The position numbers and the translations under genes were made by a program. The notes under the pieces were generated by a model, which worked only from the letters and a program-made list of their open reading frames with translations, was not told the DNA's origin and ran no database searches. A stretch of 64,000 nucleotides of DNA from Bifidobacterium asteroides (GTDB lineage Bacteria > Actinomycetota > Actinomycetes > Actinomycetales > Bifidobacteriaceae): positions 1,240,001 through 1,304,000 of the forward strand of contig NZ_CP132384.1 of NCBI RefSeq assembly GCF_030758775.1, in the 5' to 3' direction. Every line of letters starts with the position of its first letter. Positions within the stretch are counted from its first letter, which is position 1. Below are positions 46,098 through 57,481 of this stretch, piece by piece.

Positions 46098-46121
46098 AGC
46101 CCCGCTCCGGCAGGGCTTTTC
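46098..46121 (+). terminator. Rho-independent terminator
   Basis: agcccc-gc...gc-agggct stem (8 pairs with one mismatch), loop tccg, followed by tttt; an a run precedes it, so it may work in both directions. Confidence 0.75.
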
Positions 46122-46177
46122 CCATGCCCGCGAAGCAGCTTGCTGTTCGGCAGGTCAATAGCAGCTAAGGTAGTTGT

Positions 46178-47071
46178 ATGAGCAAGAGAGTTCTTGGTTT
46201 CATTATGTGCTGCGGCTTGATGGCAAGCCTTGCCAGTTGTGCACCTAAAAACACAACCGCAAAACCGAAATCATCAAGCGACTCCGCAGACTCCTTGTAT
46301 GACCAGCGTCCCTTGTTCTTCTCATGCAGTGTAAAAGATGACAATGGCAACGACGTTAAAAACGATAAAGGTGAGACCAAGCTTATAACCATTAAAAATT
46401 ACAAGGATTCATGGAAGTACCCGTCGCCACTCGACTGTATGGCCCAAGGAGAAACACCAGACCCCACCGAAGAGCAGAGAACAGCCTTGAGCAAGGTACA
46501 AACAAAGGACGACGCCTCCGACGCGGACGATGGATTCACACGCGTGCTGGCAGAATGCGCCAGCACCACAGGATACCCAATCGACGGGCGCAGCGACACG
46601 AACAAGGATCCAGACAAGAACCCCTTCGCCAACGCAGAAGCAGCCAAGGACGGATACAAGGTCCTAGCTTTCTGCCCAGACCACCCCCAAGCAGCAAGGA
46701 TCAAACGGAACGCCGACCAAGCGTCATCCAATGATTCGCAGGGCAGCGCACAGCAGAAAGAAATCCCAGCCGAGTACCAATCCGCTCTATCGAAGGCTCA
46801 AGACTATTCAAGCATAATGCACATGTCTAAGGAAGGTATCCGCGAACAGCTATCAAGCGAGAACGGAGAGAAATTCTCTCAGCAAGCGGCACAATACGCC
46901 GTAGACAACCTCCAAGCTGATTACAACGCCAATGCCCTCGCCAAAGCCAAAGAATACCAGGAGACCATGCATATGAGCCCAGCAGCCATCCAGGAGCAGC
47001 TCACCAGCCAGTACGGAGAGAAGTTCACACAGGAAGAGGCGGCTTACGCCGTTCAACATCTCAACCAGTAA
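46178..47071 (+). CDS. Ltp-family lipoprotein, probable superinfection exclusion
   Basis: 297 aa. Signal peptide with lipobox LASC, lipidated Cys 21. A middle region of ~180 residues has several Cys/Asp-rich motifs (FFSCSVKDDNGNDVKND, DGFTRVLAECASTTGYPIDG). The C-terminus has two ~46-residue Ltp repeats: ALSKAQDYSSIMHMSKEGIR with EQLSSENGEKFSQQAAQYAV, and ALAKAKEYQETMHMSPAAIQ with EQLTSQYGEKFTQEEAAYAV. This is the 'host cell surface-exposed lipoprotein' (Ltp) domain. The founder, from Streptococcus thermophilus phage TP-J34, blocks DNA entry of other phages. Here it sits behind an ImmR/ImmA-type pair, with its own terminator, so a superinfection-exclusion role is likely. Confidence 0.85.
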   Translation: MSKRVLGFIMCCGLMASLASCAPKNTTAKPKSSSDSADSLYDQRPLFFSCSVKDDNGNDVKNDKGETKLITIKNYKDSWKYPSPLDCMAQGETPDPTEEQRTALSKVQTKDDASDADDGFTRVLAECASTTGYPIDGRSDTNKDPDKNPFANAEAAKDGYKVLAFCPDHPQAARIKRNADQASSNDSQGSAQQKEIPAEYQSALSKAQDYSSIMHMSKEGIREQLSSENGEKFSQQAAQYAVDNLQADYNANALAKAKEYQETMHMSPAAIQEQLTSQYGEKFTQEEAAYAVQHLNQ

Positions 47072-47087
47072 CCAACTGCTACATATC

Positions 47088-47115
47088 AGCCCCGCTTCGG
47101 CGGGGCTTTTCTTTT
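47088..47115 (+). terminator. Rho-independent terminator after the Ltp gene
   Basis: agccccgc/ttc/ggcggggct: a perfect stem of ~8 pairs with a short loop, followed by tttctttt, 17 bases after the stop codon. Confidence 0.9.
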
Positions 47116-47181
47116 GCGGAGACTTTTGTCACACAGATGTCACACAAAATCGCGTTTTGGAAGAATTACCCAGGTAATGGA

Positions 47182-47214
47182 AAAGCCCCGCAGCCTTTGC
47201 GGCTGTAGGGCTTT
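47182..47214 (-). terminator. Terminator downstream of tRNA-Arg
   Basis: aaagccc...cagcc / ggctg...gggcttt stem with internal mismatch and a 5-base loop. On the minus strand it follows the tRNA by 4 bases and is followed by tttt. It is bidirectional in appearance. Confidence 0.75.
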
Positions 47215-47218
47215 CGTG

Positions 47219-47295
47219 TGGTGCGCCAGACAGGATTCGAACCTGCAACCTGCTGATCCGTAGTCAGCTGCTCTAATCCGTTGGGCTACTGGCGC
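47219..47295 (-). tRNA. tRNA-Arg (ACG), CCA encoded
   Basis: 77 bases on the minus strand. Acceptor stem GCGCCAG/CTGGCGC, anticodon stem GCTGA/TCAGC with loop CTACGGA (anticodon ACG), T-arm with GTTCGAATC, and encoded CCA. The ACG anticodon (wobble A to I) reads CGU/CGC/CGA Arg codons. tRNA genes are common integration targets, and the phage-like module ends just on its 3' side. Confidence 0.95.
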
Positions 47296-47401
47296 ATGTT
47301 ATCTTGACGAGGAACTCGTTTTTGACAACTCATTTATATTATCGCAATTGTGGATACTGTCCAGTCTGGTGTGTCGCGAAGGAAGCAGGAAACCGCAGGC
47401 G

Positions 47402-48211
47402 TCAGGCCGACTGTGACCAAGACAACCAGAGCAGATATTCAACGTTGCCATGGGCTCCGGTTATGGGCGATGGCATGGTAGCTCGGACAGCAAATCCATG
47501 CTCGCGCGCACAGGCCAAGACGCGATCCAGAGCCTCTTGCCTGCGGTCCTCGTCAGTCACAATGCCATGATGGCCCAGCAGGCTACGTCCGACCTCGAAC
47601 TGGGGCTTGACCAGCAATAAGCAGTTAGCAGTAGACGCCAGCAAGGCAGGGAGAACGGGAATGACGTAGGTCAGCGAGATGAAGGACACATCCGAGACAA
47701 CATATTCCGGACGATACGGCAGGTCGCCCGGCTGAACTTCGCGTATGTTGACACCGCTCATGTCAACCACCCTAGGATCAGCGGCAATCCGTTCCAGCAA
47801 CTGTCCGTGGCCCACATCAAGGGCGATAACCCGCCTTGCGCCATGCCTAAGCAGAACATCAGTGAAACCGCCCGTGGAGGCCCCGATATCGAGACAGAGC
47901 CTGTCATGCGGATCTGGCATCCCCTGCGCCGCAAAAGTCGTCAGGGCACCCTCCAACTTCAGCGCTCCCCGGGAGGCATAGTCATCACCCGGGTCCAGAA
48001 GGATTACATCACCAGGCTGGACACTCTGAGCAGGCTTTGATGCCAGATGATCGTTGACCGTAACCCGGCCTTGACGAATCAACGCCTGGGCTCTGGCACG
48101 CGAATCCGTCAGCCCCTGTGCAGACAGGATGCGGTCAAGCCGGTCGCGGGTGTGAGCCACAGTCCTTCGACGACCGTCCCCAGCGCTGACGACTGTGTCC
48201 TCATCGTTCAC
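47402..48211 (-). CDS. tlyA: TlyA-family rRNA 2'-O-methyltransferase
   Basis: 269 aa. N-terminal S4 RNA-binding domain (RLDRILSAQGLTDSRARAQA, RQGRVTVNDHLASKPAQSVQ) then an FtsJ-type SAM methyltransferase domain: DIGASTGGFTDVLLRHGARR, VIALDVGHGQL, YVVSDVSFISLTYVIP and LLLVKPQFEVGR with the K-D-K-E tetrad elements. TlyA methylates 2'-hydroxyls of cytidines in 16S and/or 23S rRNA; loss gives capreomycin resistance in mycobacteria. The next gene upstream overlaps it by four bases. In the bifidobacteria I know, NAD kinase and recN follow tlyA; here tRNA-Arg and a phage-like module lie there. Confidence 0.93.
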   Translation of the reverse strand: MNDEDTVVSAGDGRRRTVAHTRDRLDRILSAQGLTDSRARAQALIRQGRVTVNDHLASKPAQSVQPGDVILLDPGDDYASRGALKLEGALTTFAAQGMPDPHDRLCLDIGASTGGFTDVLLRHGARRVIALDVGHGQLLERIAADPRVVDMSGVNIREVQPGDLPYRPEYVVSDVSFISLTYVIPVLPALLASTANCLLLVKPQFEVGRSLLGHHGIVTDEDRRQEALDRVLACAREHGFAVRATMPSPITGAHGNVEYLLWLSWSQSA

Positions 48212-48528
48212 TTGCCCTCCCGGTTCAGGTCCTGCTGGAGCCCGGTCAGCACCTTGCCGAGAAGCTCAACCTGTTGGGTATCATCCAGATCATCCAATTG
48301 AGCCAATTCAGGGAAACGTTCCAAAAGAGGTGCCATGGCCTGCTTGTCCATGGGCTCCTCAGGAGCTGACGCAGTCGTATCCTCATCATCTGCCTGTGAG
48401 GACCGTTCAGAAGGCTCAGACTCTACAGACTGCTCAATCTGGCCGGACTGCTCAGGTAGCCCGTAGTGATTGGATTCCTGGGATGGTCCACTCGCTCCCA
48501 GCTGTCCGAGCTTGACCTCTTCCGACAT
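48208..48528 (-). CDS. Small acidic hypothetical protein
   Basis: 106 aa; ATGA-type overlap with tlyA. Residues 1-60 are disordered and Ser/Glu/Gln-rich; the last ~40 residues (KQAMAPLLERFPELAQLDDL, QVELLGKVLTGLQQDLNREG) look like a small helical pair. It seems to be the small helical protein that often sits between the HAD phosphatase and tlyA in bifidobacteria. Function unknown. Confidence 0.75.
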   Translation of the reverse strand: MSEEVKLGQLGASGPSQESNHYGLPEQSGQIEQSVESEPSERSSQADDEDTTASAPEEPMDKQAMAPLLERFPELAQLDDLDDTQQVELLGKVLTGLQQDLNREGK

Positions 48529-48533
48529 GGCCG

Positions 48534-49595
48534 CTATGCCCCGACGACGAAGGCGGGCAGATCCAGCGCGTCCATGTCTCCACCACGATCCTGGTACTCC
48601 CAGAGCGCACAGGCGCAGGCTCGCACAGCATCCAGATCGGACAGGGGATCGCCGCTACCCTCAAGAGCACGCAAAGTGACATGCCCGTCGTCATCCACCT
48701 TTGCGGTTTGGCCTCCGCAGTGCCAGGTCTGGTCGGCCTCCTTACTGGGCTGGGGTTGCGGCGCAGTGAGGCCACGCAAGTCTTCAGCCAGATAGGTTGG
48801 CCGCCATTTGGCCGGGGCAGTCAGAATGGCGGGTGTTCGGGCCACGCCCGTCAGGACGAGCATGGAGTCGTACCCGCCCCGGTTGGCTGCCTCGATGTCG
48901 GTGTCCAGACGATCGCCCACAGGCAGGCATCGGTCAATGTCCAAGATCTTCTGGTCGCCGGCCAAGAGCTGCCGAGCCTCATCGTACATGGCCGATTCCG
49001 GCTTCCCGGCCGAGTCCTCCGGTTGCTTGCCAGTAGCCAGAATCACCGCTTGGAGCATGGCCCCATTCCCGGGCGCCATGCCACCTTCGCGGGGCAGGGT
49101 CTGATCCTTGTTGGTAGTGAAGTAGCGCGCACCGCCTTCGATGGCAAAGGAGGCCTGGGCCAGGTCCTGCCAGCTCAGCTCGGGATACCAGGCCTGAATG
49201 ACGGCCTCTGGCTTATCTGCGGCCTTGCCTACCGGCACCATTTTGTTGAGGCGGATCTGATCACGTAGATGATCGGATCCGATGACCAGCACCCTGGCGC
49301 CCTCCTGCAGGTGTCGGCGCAGCATTCGTGCGGCGACAACGGCGGAGGTGATGACCTGGCCATCATCCAGGGTCAGACCGAACCCGCGCAGCTGATCGGC
49401 CACTACATGGGGAAACCGGGATGCATTGTTGGTGGTGTAGGCCATGCGCATGCCGAGCGTCTGAGCGCGGTCGATGCCCTCGGCCGCATGCTCGACAGGA
49501 TCAGCGCCCCGGTAGACCACCCCGTCCAGGTCCAGCAGGGCCAGACGGTAGGTCTTTGCCGGAGCGTCATCAGTTCCTTTGAGGAAGACGGTCAC
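48534..49595 (-). CDS. HAD-IIA family phosphatase (NagD/PGP-like)
   Basis: 353 aa. Catalytic motif I LALLDLDGVVYRGADPVEHA (nucleophile Asp, second Asp acid/base), motif II AYTTNNASRFP, C2-type cap inserted between motif II and III, FTTNKDQTLP, and motif IV VGDRLDTDIEAANRGGYDSM. The family dephosphorylates small molecules such as phosphoglycolate, p-nitrophenyl phosphate or nucleotides. An extra ~85-residue C-terminal extension (WHCGGQTAKVDDDGHVTLRA and beyond) is longer than in NagD (~250 aa). Its ATG overlaps the stop of the preceding gene by four bases. Confidence 0.9.
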   Translation of the reverse strand: MTVFLKGTDDAPAKTYRLALLDLDGVVYRGADPVEHAAEGIDRAQTLGMRMAYTTNNASRFPHVVADQLRGFGLTLDDGQVITSAVVAARMLRRHLQEGARVLVIGSDHLRDQIRLNKMVPVGKAADKPEAVIQAWYPELSWQDLAQASFAIEGGARYFTTNKDQTLPREGGMAPGNGAMLQAVILATGKQPEDSAGKPESAMYDEARQLLAGDQKILDIDRCLPVGDRLDTDIEAANRGGYDSMLVLTGVARTPAILTAPAKWRPTYLAEDLRGLTAPQPQPSKEADQTWHCGGQTAKVDDDGHVTLRALEGSGDPLSDLDAVRACACALWEYQDRGGDMDALDLPAFVVGA

Positions 49596-51784
49596 GATTC
49601 AGCCCTGTTTTCATCAGACGTATCGGACTCCTTGACCTGCTCATCATTGGTCTGTTCGTTTTCATGATCGAAAGTGTCTGCCTCGGATCCTGCATTCAGG
49701 ACAGCCGCGTCGCCGTTGTCAGCAGCGGATTTATCGGCAACAGCCGTGTCGGTTTCGTCACTGCTCTGGTCGCTTTGAGAGCCATCGTCCGAAGTTTGCC
49801 CATCAAGGCGAGAGGGCTCTTCCCCGTGTTGCTCCACAGCGTCTGACGATTTCTGCATTCCGGATTCCGGCATTTCGGATGCCGGTATTTCGGATGAACC
49901 CGCTGCGTCGGACGAACCAAGTGAATCAGCTGCGTCGGATGTATCGGTCGAATCGGATGAACCAGCCGAATCAGATGAGCCACCTGTGTCAGTTGAGTCC
50001 GCTGAATCGTCCGAAGCTGCTGATTCAGGGGATTCCTCAACCTTGCTGTCATCGTCACCCTGATCGGATGCATCAGTGACATCAGACTCAGCGGCCTCAG
50101 TCTCAGCTTCAGCCTCATCCGAGGACTCCTCACCGCCATTCGGGTCGATGGATAGATCCTCCATCATGGCCGAATCCAGGTGCTCCAGGTCGTAGTCGAT
50201 CAGGATTTCCTCGGACTGTCCGTCCTTCTGGCCATCCTCGTCCTCATCCTCGTCGGCATACTCCGCTTCCAGCCGATCCAGCAGGGGTTCCAGCTCCAGG
50301 GCCTCCTGGCTGCGACCAGCCTGTTCGAGGAAGTTCTGCTCGGCCTGCACGGCACGCATCCGGTAGTCGCCGCTGAGCCCACGAGCCTTGGCCAGGGCCT
50401 GAACGGTCTCGATGGCCTTGTCCCACAGGCCCAGATCGCCCAAGGCTCCGGCATAGACCAGGAACATCTCAGCCTTGGACTCGCCCTTGAGCTGGCTGCC
50501 CTCCTCGGAGGTTGCCTCCTCAATGGCCTTGCGGGGATTGCCCAGACCACGCTCGCAGTCGGCGATGAAGGGCAGGTAATCGGAATAGCCGTTCATGCGG
50601 TGTGCAGTGCGGAACTCCTTCAAGGCAAGCTTGTAGTCGCCTTGACGGTAGGCCACCAGGGCCAGCGTCTCACGAGCGAGATCGATCCGCGAGGCCTGCC
50701 GGGCAGCCCACTTGGCATGAGCCAGGGCCCCCTGGGGATCGGTCTCCTCCAGCGCGTAGGCGGCCAGGATGTGCAAACCGATGTTCTCGGCATGCTCCTT
50801 GCTCAGCCCGCGCAGGCGCAGACGGTCATCCTTGGAGAGCATGGACCACTCCAGGCCCTTAGGCATCTTGGGCTCGCCAGGCCGACGATCCGTGTAGGGG
50901 TTCTGCGAGGGGTAGGAGACGGTTCCGTCAGAGTTACGACGACCGCGGTCATAGCCATTCTGGCGGTCACGCTGATAAGTCCCGCGGCGGTCGTCATGGC
51001 GATAATCTTCACGGCGACGATCATCGCGACCATGCTGGCCCTGGTACCTGCCGCCATAGGAACGGTCGCCCCGATAGCCGCCTTGACGACGGTCATCACG
51101 GGAACGGTCGCCGTAGGAGCGGTTGCCGTAGGGACGGTCCCCATGTGAACGGTCTTGACGTGGACGGTCGTCACGGGAACGGTTGTTCCATGGACGATCC
51201 CCGCCGGACCGCTCATCCTGCCGACGATCAAACCTCCGGTCCTCACCCCGACGGCGGTCCCCGCGGAAGCCCTGACCACGATCACGGTCACGGTCATGCC
51301 GCTGGTAGCCGCGACCGGAACGACGATCGCCATACCCCGACCTACCGCGGTCGTTGTCATGATCACGATGCCCGTATCCGCCATGCCCCTTGGCATGGAA
51401 ATCACGACGTGGACGGTCGCCATCCTGCCGACGGCCGTGGCGATCCTGGTCGGAATCCCTGCGGAAACCACCGTGGCCGTCCTGACGATCATGCCTGTAT
51501 CCACGATTATCGCGGTCGAACCGGTCGTGCTCGCGTCCGCGGAAGGGCCGCTGTCCATTCCTGCTCTCGGAACGACGCTCTTCGCCGCCCTCGCCGTCAT
51601 GGTTGTGGAAGTTGCCGGAGCGGTGACCTCCCGAACGATAGCCTCCGGAGCGGTATCCGCCCGAGCGCGAACCGCCCTTGTGGAAGCCCGAAGAGCGATG
51701 GCCGCCCGACCGAAAGCCTCCTGGGCGCGAACCGCCCCGGCCCCGTCCGCGATCGCCCCGGGAATGATTGTGTTCTTCTGCCAT
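49592..51784 (-). CDS. RGG/RS-rich TPR-like protein with acidic tail
   Basis: 730 aa in three parts. Residues 1-~300 are an extreme Arg/Gly/Asp/Tyr/Ser region with many RGG, RDR and SGGYRSGG units, disordered and probably RNA-binding. Residues ~310-515 form a helical domain with TPR-like repeats (GLSKEHAENIGLHILAAYAL, DPQGALAHAKWAARQAS, QGDYKLALKEFRTAHRMNG, GLWDKAIETVQALAKARGLS). Residues ~515-730 are Asp/Glu/Ser/Thr-rich (long SSDSTDTSDAAD-type runs), strongly acidic. Opposite-charge tails suggest self-association or phase separation. Located between tyrS and a phosphatase gene. Known as a hypothetical TPR protein in bifidobacteria; mechanism unknown. Confidence 0.85.
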   Translation of the reverse strand: MAEEHNHSRGDRGRGRGGSRPGGFRSGGHRSSGFHKGGSRSGGYRSGGYRSGGHRSGNFHNHDGEGGEERRSESRNGQRPFRGREHDRFDRDNRGYRHDRQDGHGGFRRDSDQDRHGRRQDGDRPRRDFHAKGHGGYGHRDHDNDRGRSGYGDRRSGRGYQRHDRDRDRGQGFRGDRRRGEDRRFDRRQDERSGGDRPWNNRSRDDRPRQDRSHGDRPYGNRSYGDRSRDDRRQGGYRGDRSYGGRYQGQHGRDDRRREDYRHDDRRGTYQRDRQNGYDRGRRNSDGTVSYPSQNPYTDRRPGEPKMPKGLEWSMLSKDDRLRLRGLSKEHAENIGLHILAAYALEETDPQGALAHAKWAARQASRIDLARETLALVAYRQGDYKLALKEFRTAHRMNGYSDYLPFIADCERGLGNPRKAIEEATSEEGSQLKGESKAEMFLVYAGALGDLGLWDKAIETVQALAKARGLSGDYRMRAVQAEQNFLEQAGRSQEALELEPLLDRLEAEYADEDEDEDGQKDGQSEEILIDYDLEHLDSAMMEDLSIDPNGGEESSDEAEAETEAAESDVTDASDQGDDDSKVEESPESAASDDSADSTDTGGSSDSAGSSDSTDTSDAADSLGSSDAAGSSEIPASEMPESGMQKSSDAVEQHGEEPSRLDGQTSDDGSQSDQSSDETDTAVADKSAADNGDAAVLNAGSEADTFDHENEQTNDEQVKESDTSDENRAES

Positions 51785-51807
51785 CAGTGTCCTTAATTCC
51801 TACGTTC

Positions 51808-53139
51808 CTACTTGCCGGCCCGACGCTCAAGTGCGCCCAGGGCCTTCTTTCCTCTGCGAACCAGGGCGAAGCGCCCATGCAGAAAGTCCTTGTTATCCAA
51901 AACTTGATCCGGATCCTCGACCCGCTGGTTATTCAGGTAAAAACCGCCCGATGCCACAGTCTTGCGCGCCTCAGAGACCGAGCGGAAGAGTCCGGCCGCA
52001 ACCCCGGCTTCCACCAGACGCTGACCCTCGCTGGCTGCGGGCAGGGCTCGCCCGCCTTGGCCATCATCGACCTTGAGCCCGTCCAGAGCAGAATCCAGCA
52101 CATCCTCGTCCAGCTCCTCCAGAGTCTTGCCGCGACCGAAGAGGGCACCCGAGGCATCAATGGCCCCTTGGGCGGCATGCTCGCCATGCACATAGGAGGT
52201 CACCTGCCAAGCCAGAACCTTCTGGGCCTCGCGCGCGCCCGGATCCTGTGCGGTCCTCTCCTCCAGACGCTCGATCTCGGCCTTGGGCAGGAAGGTGAAG
52301 GTCTTCAGCAGCTTGACCACCTGGTCGTCGGGCTGGTTGAACCAGAACTGGTAGAAGCGGTAGGGGCTGAACATGGTGGGATCCAGCCAGACCGCGTTGC
52401 CCTCGGACTTGCCGAACTTCTTGCCCTGGGAGTCGGTGATCAACGGGCTGGTCATAACGTTGACAGAGGCATTGCGCACCTTGCGGATCAGGTCCAGCCC
52501 GCTGGTCAGGTTCCCCCACTGGTCGCTGCCGCCCAGCTGCAGACTGCATCCGTAGCGGTCGAAGAGCTCCAGGAAGTCGTTGCCCTGCAGCACCTGGTAG
52601 CTGAACTCGGTAAAGGAGATGCCCTCGTCGGAGTCCAGGCGGCGGGCCACTGTGTCCTTGGCCAGCATGGTGCCCATGCGGAAGTTCTTGCCCACATCGC
52701 GCAGGAAGTCGATGGTGCTCATGGAGCCGGTCCACTCATAATTGTTGACAAACCGGACGGGATTCTCGCCTTCGGTATCCAGGAAGCGCCCGATCTGGCC
52801 ACGCAGGCGCTCGGTCCACTCAGCCACGGTCTGCTTGGGATTCAGGGTGCGCTCCCCCGACTGCCGAGGATCGCCGATAAGCCCGGTGGCCCCGCCCACA
52901 ACGGCGATGGGATGCAGACCGGCCGCCTGCAGGTGGCGCATGTTGAGCAGCTGGACCAGATTGCCCACGTGCAATGAGGGAGCTGTGGGGTCGAATCCGC
53001 AATAATAGGTCACCGAGGGGTCGGCCAGCACCTTCCTGAGCTCGGACTCGTCCGTGCACTGGGCAATGAGACCGCGCCACTTGAGTTCGTCGAAAAGCGA
53101 GTCGAAACCCGCCTGCCTGAAATCGGTGACCTGCGACAT
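51808..53139 (-). CDS. tyrS: Tyrosyl-tRNA synthetase
   Basis: 443 aa. Class I synthetase: HIGH-like [20 protein letters not shown], Tyr-specific binding region with [22 protein letters not shown]-like [14 protein letters not shown], and a C-terminal S4 RNA-binding domain ([27 protein letters not shown]). Start behind agggag. Length normal (~420-440). The leader ahead of it is ~160 bases; no T-box-like element was recognised. Confidence 0.97.
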   Translation of the reverse strand: MSQVTDFRQAGFDSLFDELKWRGLIAQCTDESELRKVLADPSVTYYCGFDPTAPSLHVGNLVQLLNMRHLQAAGLHPIAVVGGATGLIGDPRQSGERTLNPKQTVAEWTERLRGQIGRFLDTEGENPVRFVNNYEWTGSMSTIDFLRDVGKNFRMGTMLAKDTVARRLDSDEGISFTEFSYQVLQGNDFLELFDRYGCSLQLGGSDQWGNLTSGLDLIRKVRNASVNVMTSPLITDSQGKKFGKSEGNAVWLDPTMFSPYRFYQFWFNQPDDQVVKLLKTFTFLPKAEIERLEERTAQDPGAREAQKVLAWQVTSYVHGEHAAQGAIDASGALFGRGKTLEELDEDVLDSALDGLKVDDGQGGRALPAASEGQRLVEAGVAAGLFRSVSEARKTVASGGFYLNNQRVEDPDQVLDNKDFLHGRFALVRRGKKALGALERRAGK

Positions 53140-53169
53140 GAGAGGCTACTCCCTATCGAATATTTGATG

Positions 53170-53199
53170 AATGTATGCTAAACCCTACTATTCTTGCAA
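53170..53199 (-). promoter_or_regulatory. Candidate promoter of tyrS
   Basis: On the minus strand TTGCAA (53199-53194), an 18-base gap, then TACATT (53175-53170), 31 bases before the tyrS start. Reasonable match to the -35/-10 consensus of the primary sigma factor. Confidence 0.35.
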
Positions 53200-53361
53200 C
53201 AGATAACGACACAGCAGGGCCTTGGACCGCCACAGACAAGGCCGCACAAAACCAGAATCCCCAAGGGACGAGACCAGATTAATCACGGTGAATCGACCAC
53301 TGCGGATTGGCGATTGACCCCCGACTGCTTTAGCCAGGGCGGAGCGACTACCGTATCAAAT

Positions 53362-54093
53362 TCAGGAATGCGCAGACACAGACAACTTATCGATCAGGTC
53401 TTGGGGAATGTGGTCGACCACGCAGGCGGCCATGCGCCGGTAACCCTCTACTCCGGGATGGAAGTGGTCAATGCCCCAGAAGTCGGGCCGGTCGGTGCCA
53501 ACGTCGTCGCGGGTGGCATCCACGAAGGGCACCGAGGCCTCTTGACAGACCAGACGGCTGGTCTGCGTCTGGCGGGCTATCCGACGCTCCACCTCGGCCC
53601 TGAGCGCCCGGCCCAGGGCAGGATCCCGATAGAGCTGACCGGAGCTGAGGACCAGCACCTGGCGGCCCTTGTCTTTAGCCAGCTCGATGCTCGCCGCCAA
53701 GTCATCCCGCCACTGCTCATCGGTGCGGTTGGCCATGATGTCGTTGGATCCTGCACACAGAACCAGCAGATCAGGATAGTCCTGCAGGGCGGGCAGGAAC
53801 CGGTAGCGCACCCTGCGGATGGTGGCCCCCAGCCGACCCTGGGTCGACCAGGATACCGGACGCCCCAGCCGGGCGGCCAGGCAGGCGGCTATATCGGGGA
53901 CGAAGCCCTGGCTCTGGTCCTTCACCCCGCAGCCGACTGCCATGGAGTCGCCCACCACCAGCATGGTCAATGGCTCCAGGTCGCGGCCTTGGTCCGGAGG
54001 CGAGCACAACCCCTGGCGGGAACCGGGCGGCTCCTTGGCCAGAGTGATGTGCTGCTTGGCCCACCAAGCCTGGACCAGTGCCACCGGATTCAT
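53362..54093 (-). CDS. SGNH/GDSL hydrolase
   Basis: 243 aa. Block I LVVGDSMAVGCGV with nucleophile Ser (GDS), block II Gly near STQGRLGATIR, block III LLVLCAGSNDIMANRT (GxND), block V DHFHPGVEGYRRMA with DxxH. All four SGNH residues are present, so an esterase/lipase-type activity is expected. No signal peptide is visible; it starts MNPVALVQAWW and may be cytoplasmic or anchored. Stands between tyrS and argH on the same strand. Substrate unknown. Confidence 0.87.
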   Translation of the reverse strand: MNPVALVQAWWAKQHITLAKEPPGSRQGLCSPPDQGRDLEPLTMLVVGDSMAVGCGVKDQSQGFVPDIAACLAARLGRPVSWSTQGRLGATIRRVRYRFLPALQDYPDLLVLCAGSNDIMANRTDEQWRDDLAASIELAKDKGRQVLVLSSGQLYRDPALGRALRAEVERRIARQTQTSRLVCQEASVPFVDATRDDVGTDRPDFWGIDHFHPGVEGYRRMAACVVDHIPQDLIDKLSVSAHS

Positions 54094-54186
54094 GATCGCC
54101 GCCGCCTTTCGCCGTTTACTCTTCCTCTTGAAGAATTGCCGTTGGGCATTCTAACGCGGCCACCGGTCCGGCGAAGACCAGAAACT

Positions 54187-56885
<2,699 letters not shown>

Positions 56886-56944
56886 GGCGATCCTCTTTCC
56901 TTGTGATTTCACACTTGCAGATGCTGAATTCTTGTCTTCTGCGT

Positions 56945-57481
56945 TCATCGGGCCCTGGCATCCTCCTGGCCGGAGACGATGGTCATGAGCCAGTCGGCCC
57001 GGGATGATGCCGCCTCATCGTCGGCAGCGATGATCAGAATCGTGTCGTCCCCGGCTATGGTGCCCAGAATCCCCTTGATGGGCTGGCGGTCCAGGGCGGA
57101 AGCCGCATATTGGGCGGCGCCGGCTGGGGTTCTGACCACGAGCAGGTTGCGGGCCCTGGCCACCGAGGTGATCAGCCCGGTCAGAATCTTGGCCAGATAG
57201 GCATCGGTCTTGTTTTCCCCCTCGACCTCAGGCCCCTCGGCGGCAGCGGCCTCCATGGCCTGCTGGTCGGTGGTGGCGGGAATCCAGTAGGCCATGCTGC
57301 CGTCTGCATACCGCAGCTTGGTGGCATGCAGGTCATCCAAGTCACGGCTCAGGGTGGCCTGGGTCACCTCGATGCCCTGCTCTGCCAAGAGGGCCGACAG
57401 CTGCTGCTGGGAGTTGACCCGATGTCGGCTCAGGGCCTGGCGAATGGCATCCAGCCGGGCCACCTTGGTCGTCGGGCGCAT
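56945..57481 (-). CDS. argR: Arginine repressor ArgR
   Basis: 178 aa from ATG 57481, which overlaps the argF stop (ATGA). N-terminal winged helix ([39 protein letters not shown]) for ARG-box binding, C-terminal hexamerisation/arginine-binding domain with [19 protein letters not shown]. Represses the arg genes when arginine is plentiful; the boxes at 63089-63127 are its likely site. Embedded in the operon it controls, giving autoregulation. Confidence 0.96.
   Translation of the reverse strand: MRPTTKVARLDAIRQALSRHRVNSQQQLSALLAEQGIEVTQATLSRDLDDLHATKLRYADGSMAYWIPATTDQQAMEAAAAEGPEVEGENKTDAYLAKILTGLITSVARARNLLVVRTPAGAAQYAASALDRQPIKGILGTIAGDDTILIIAADDEAASSRADWLMTIVSGQEDARAR

Noticed and set aside
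47219-47295. tRNA-Arg as proven attachment site
   Set aside because: No second copy of the tRNA 3' end was seen in the window and no integrase gene is present, so I left it as a hypothesis.
51145-52977. 610-codon plus-strand frame
   Set aside because: Shadow of the RGG protein and tyrS.
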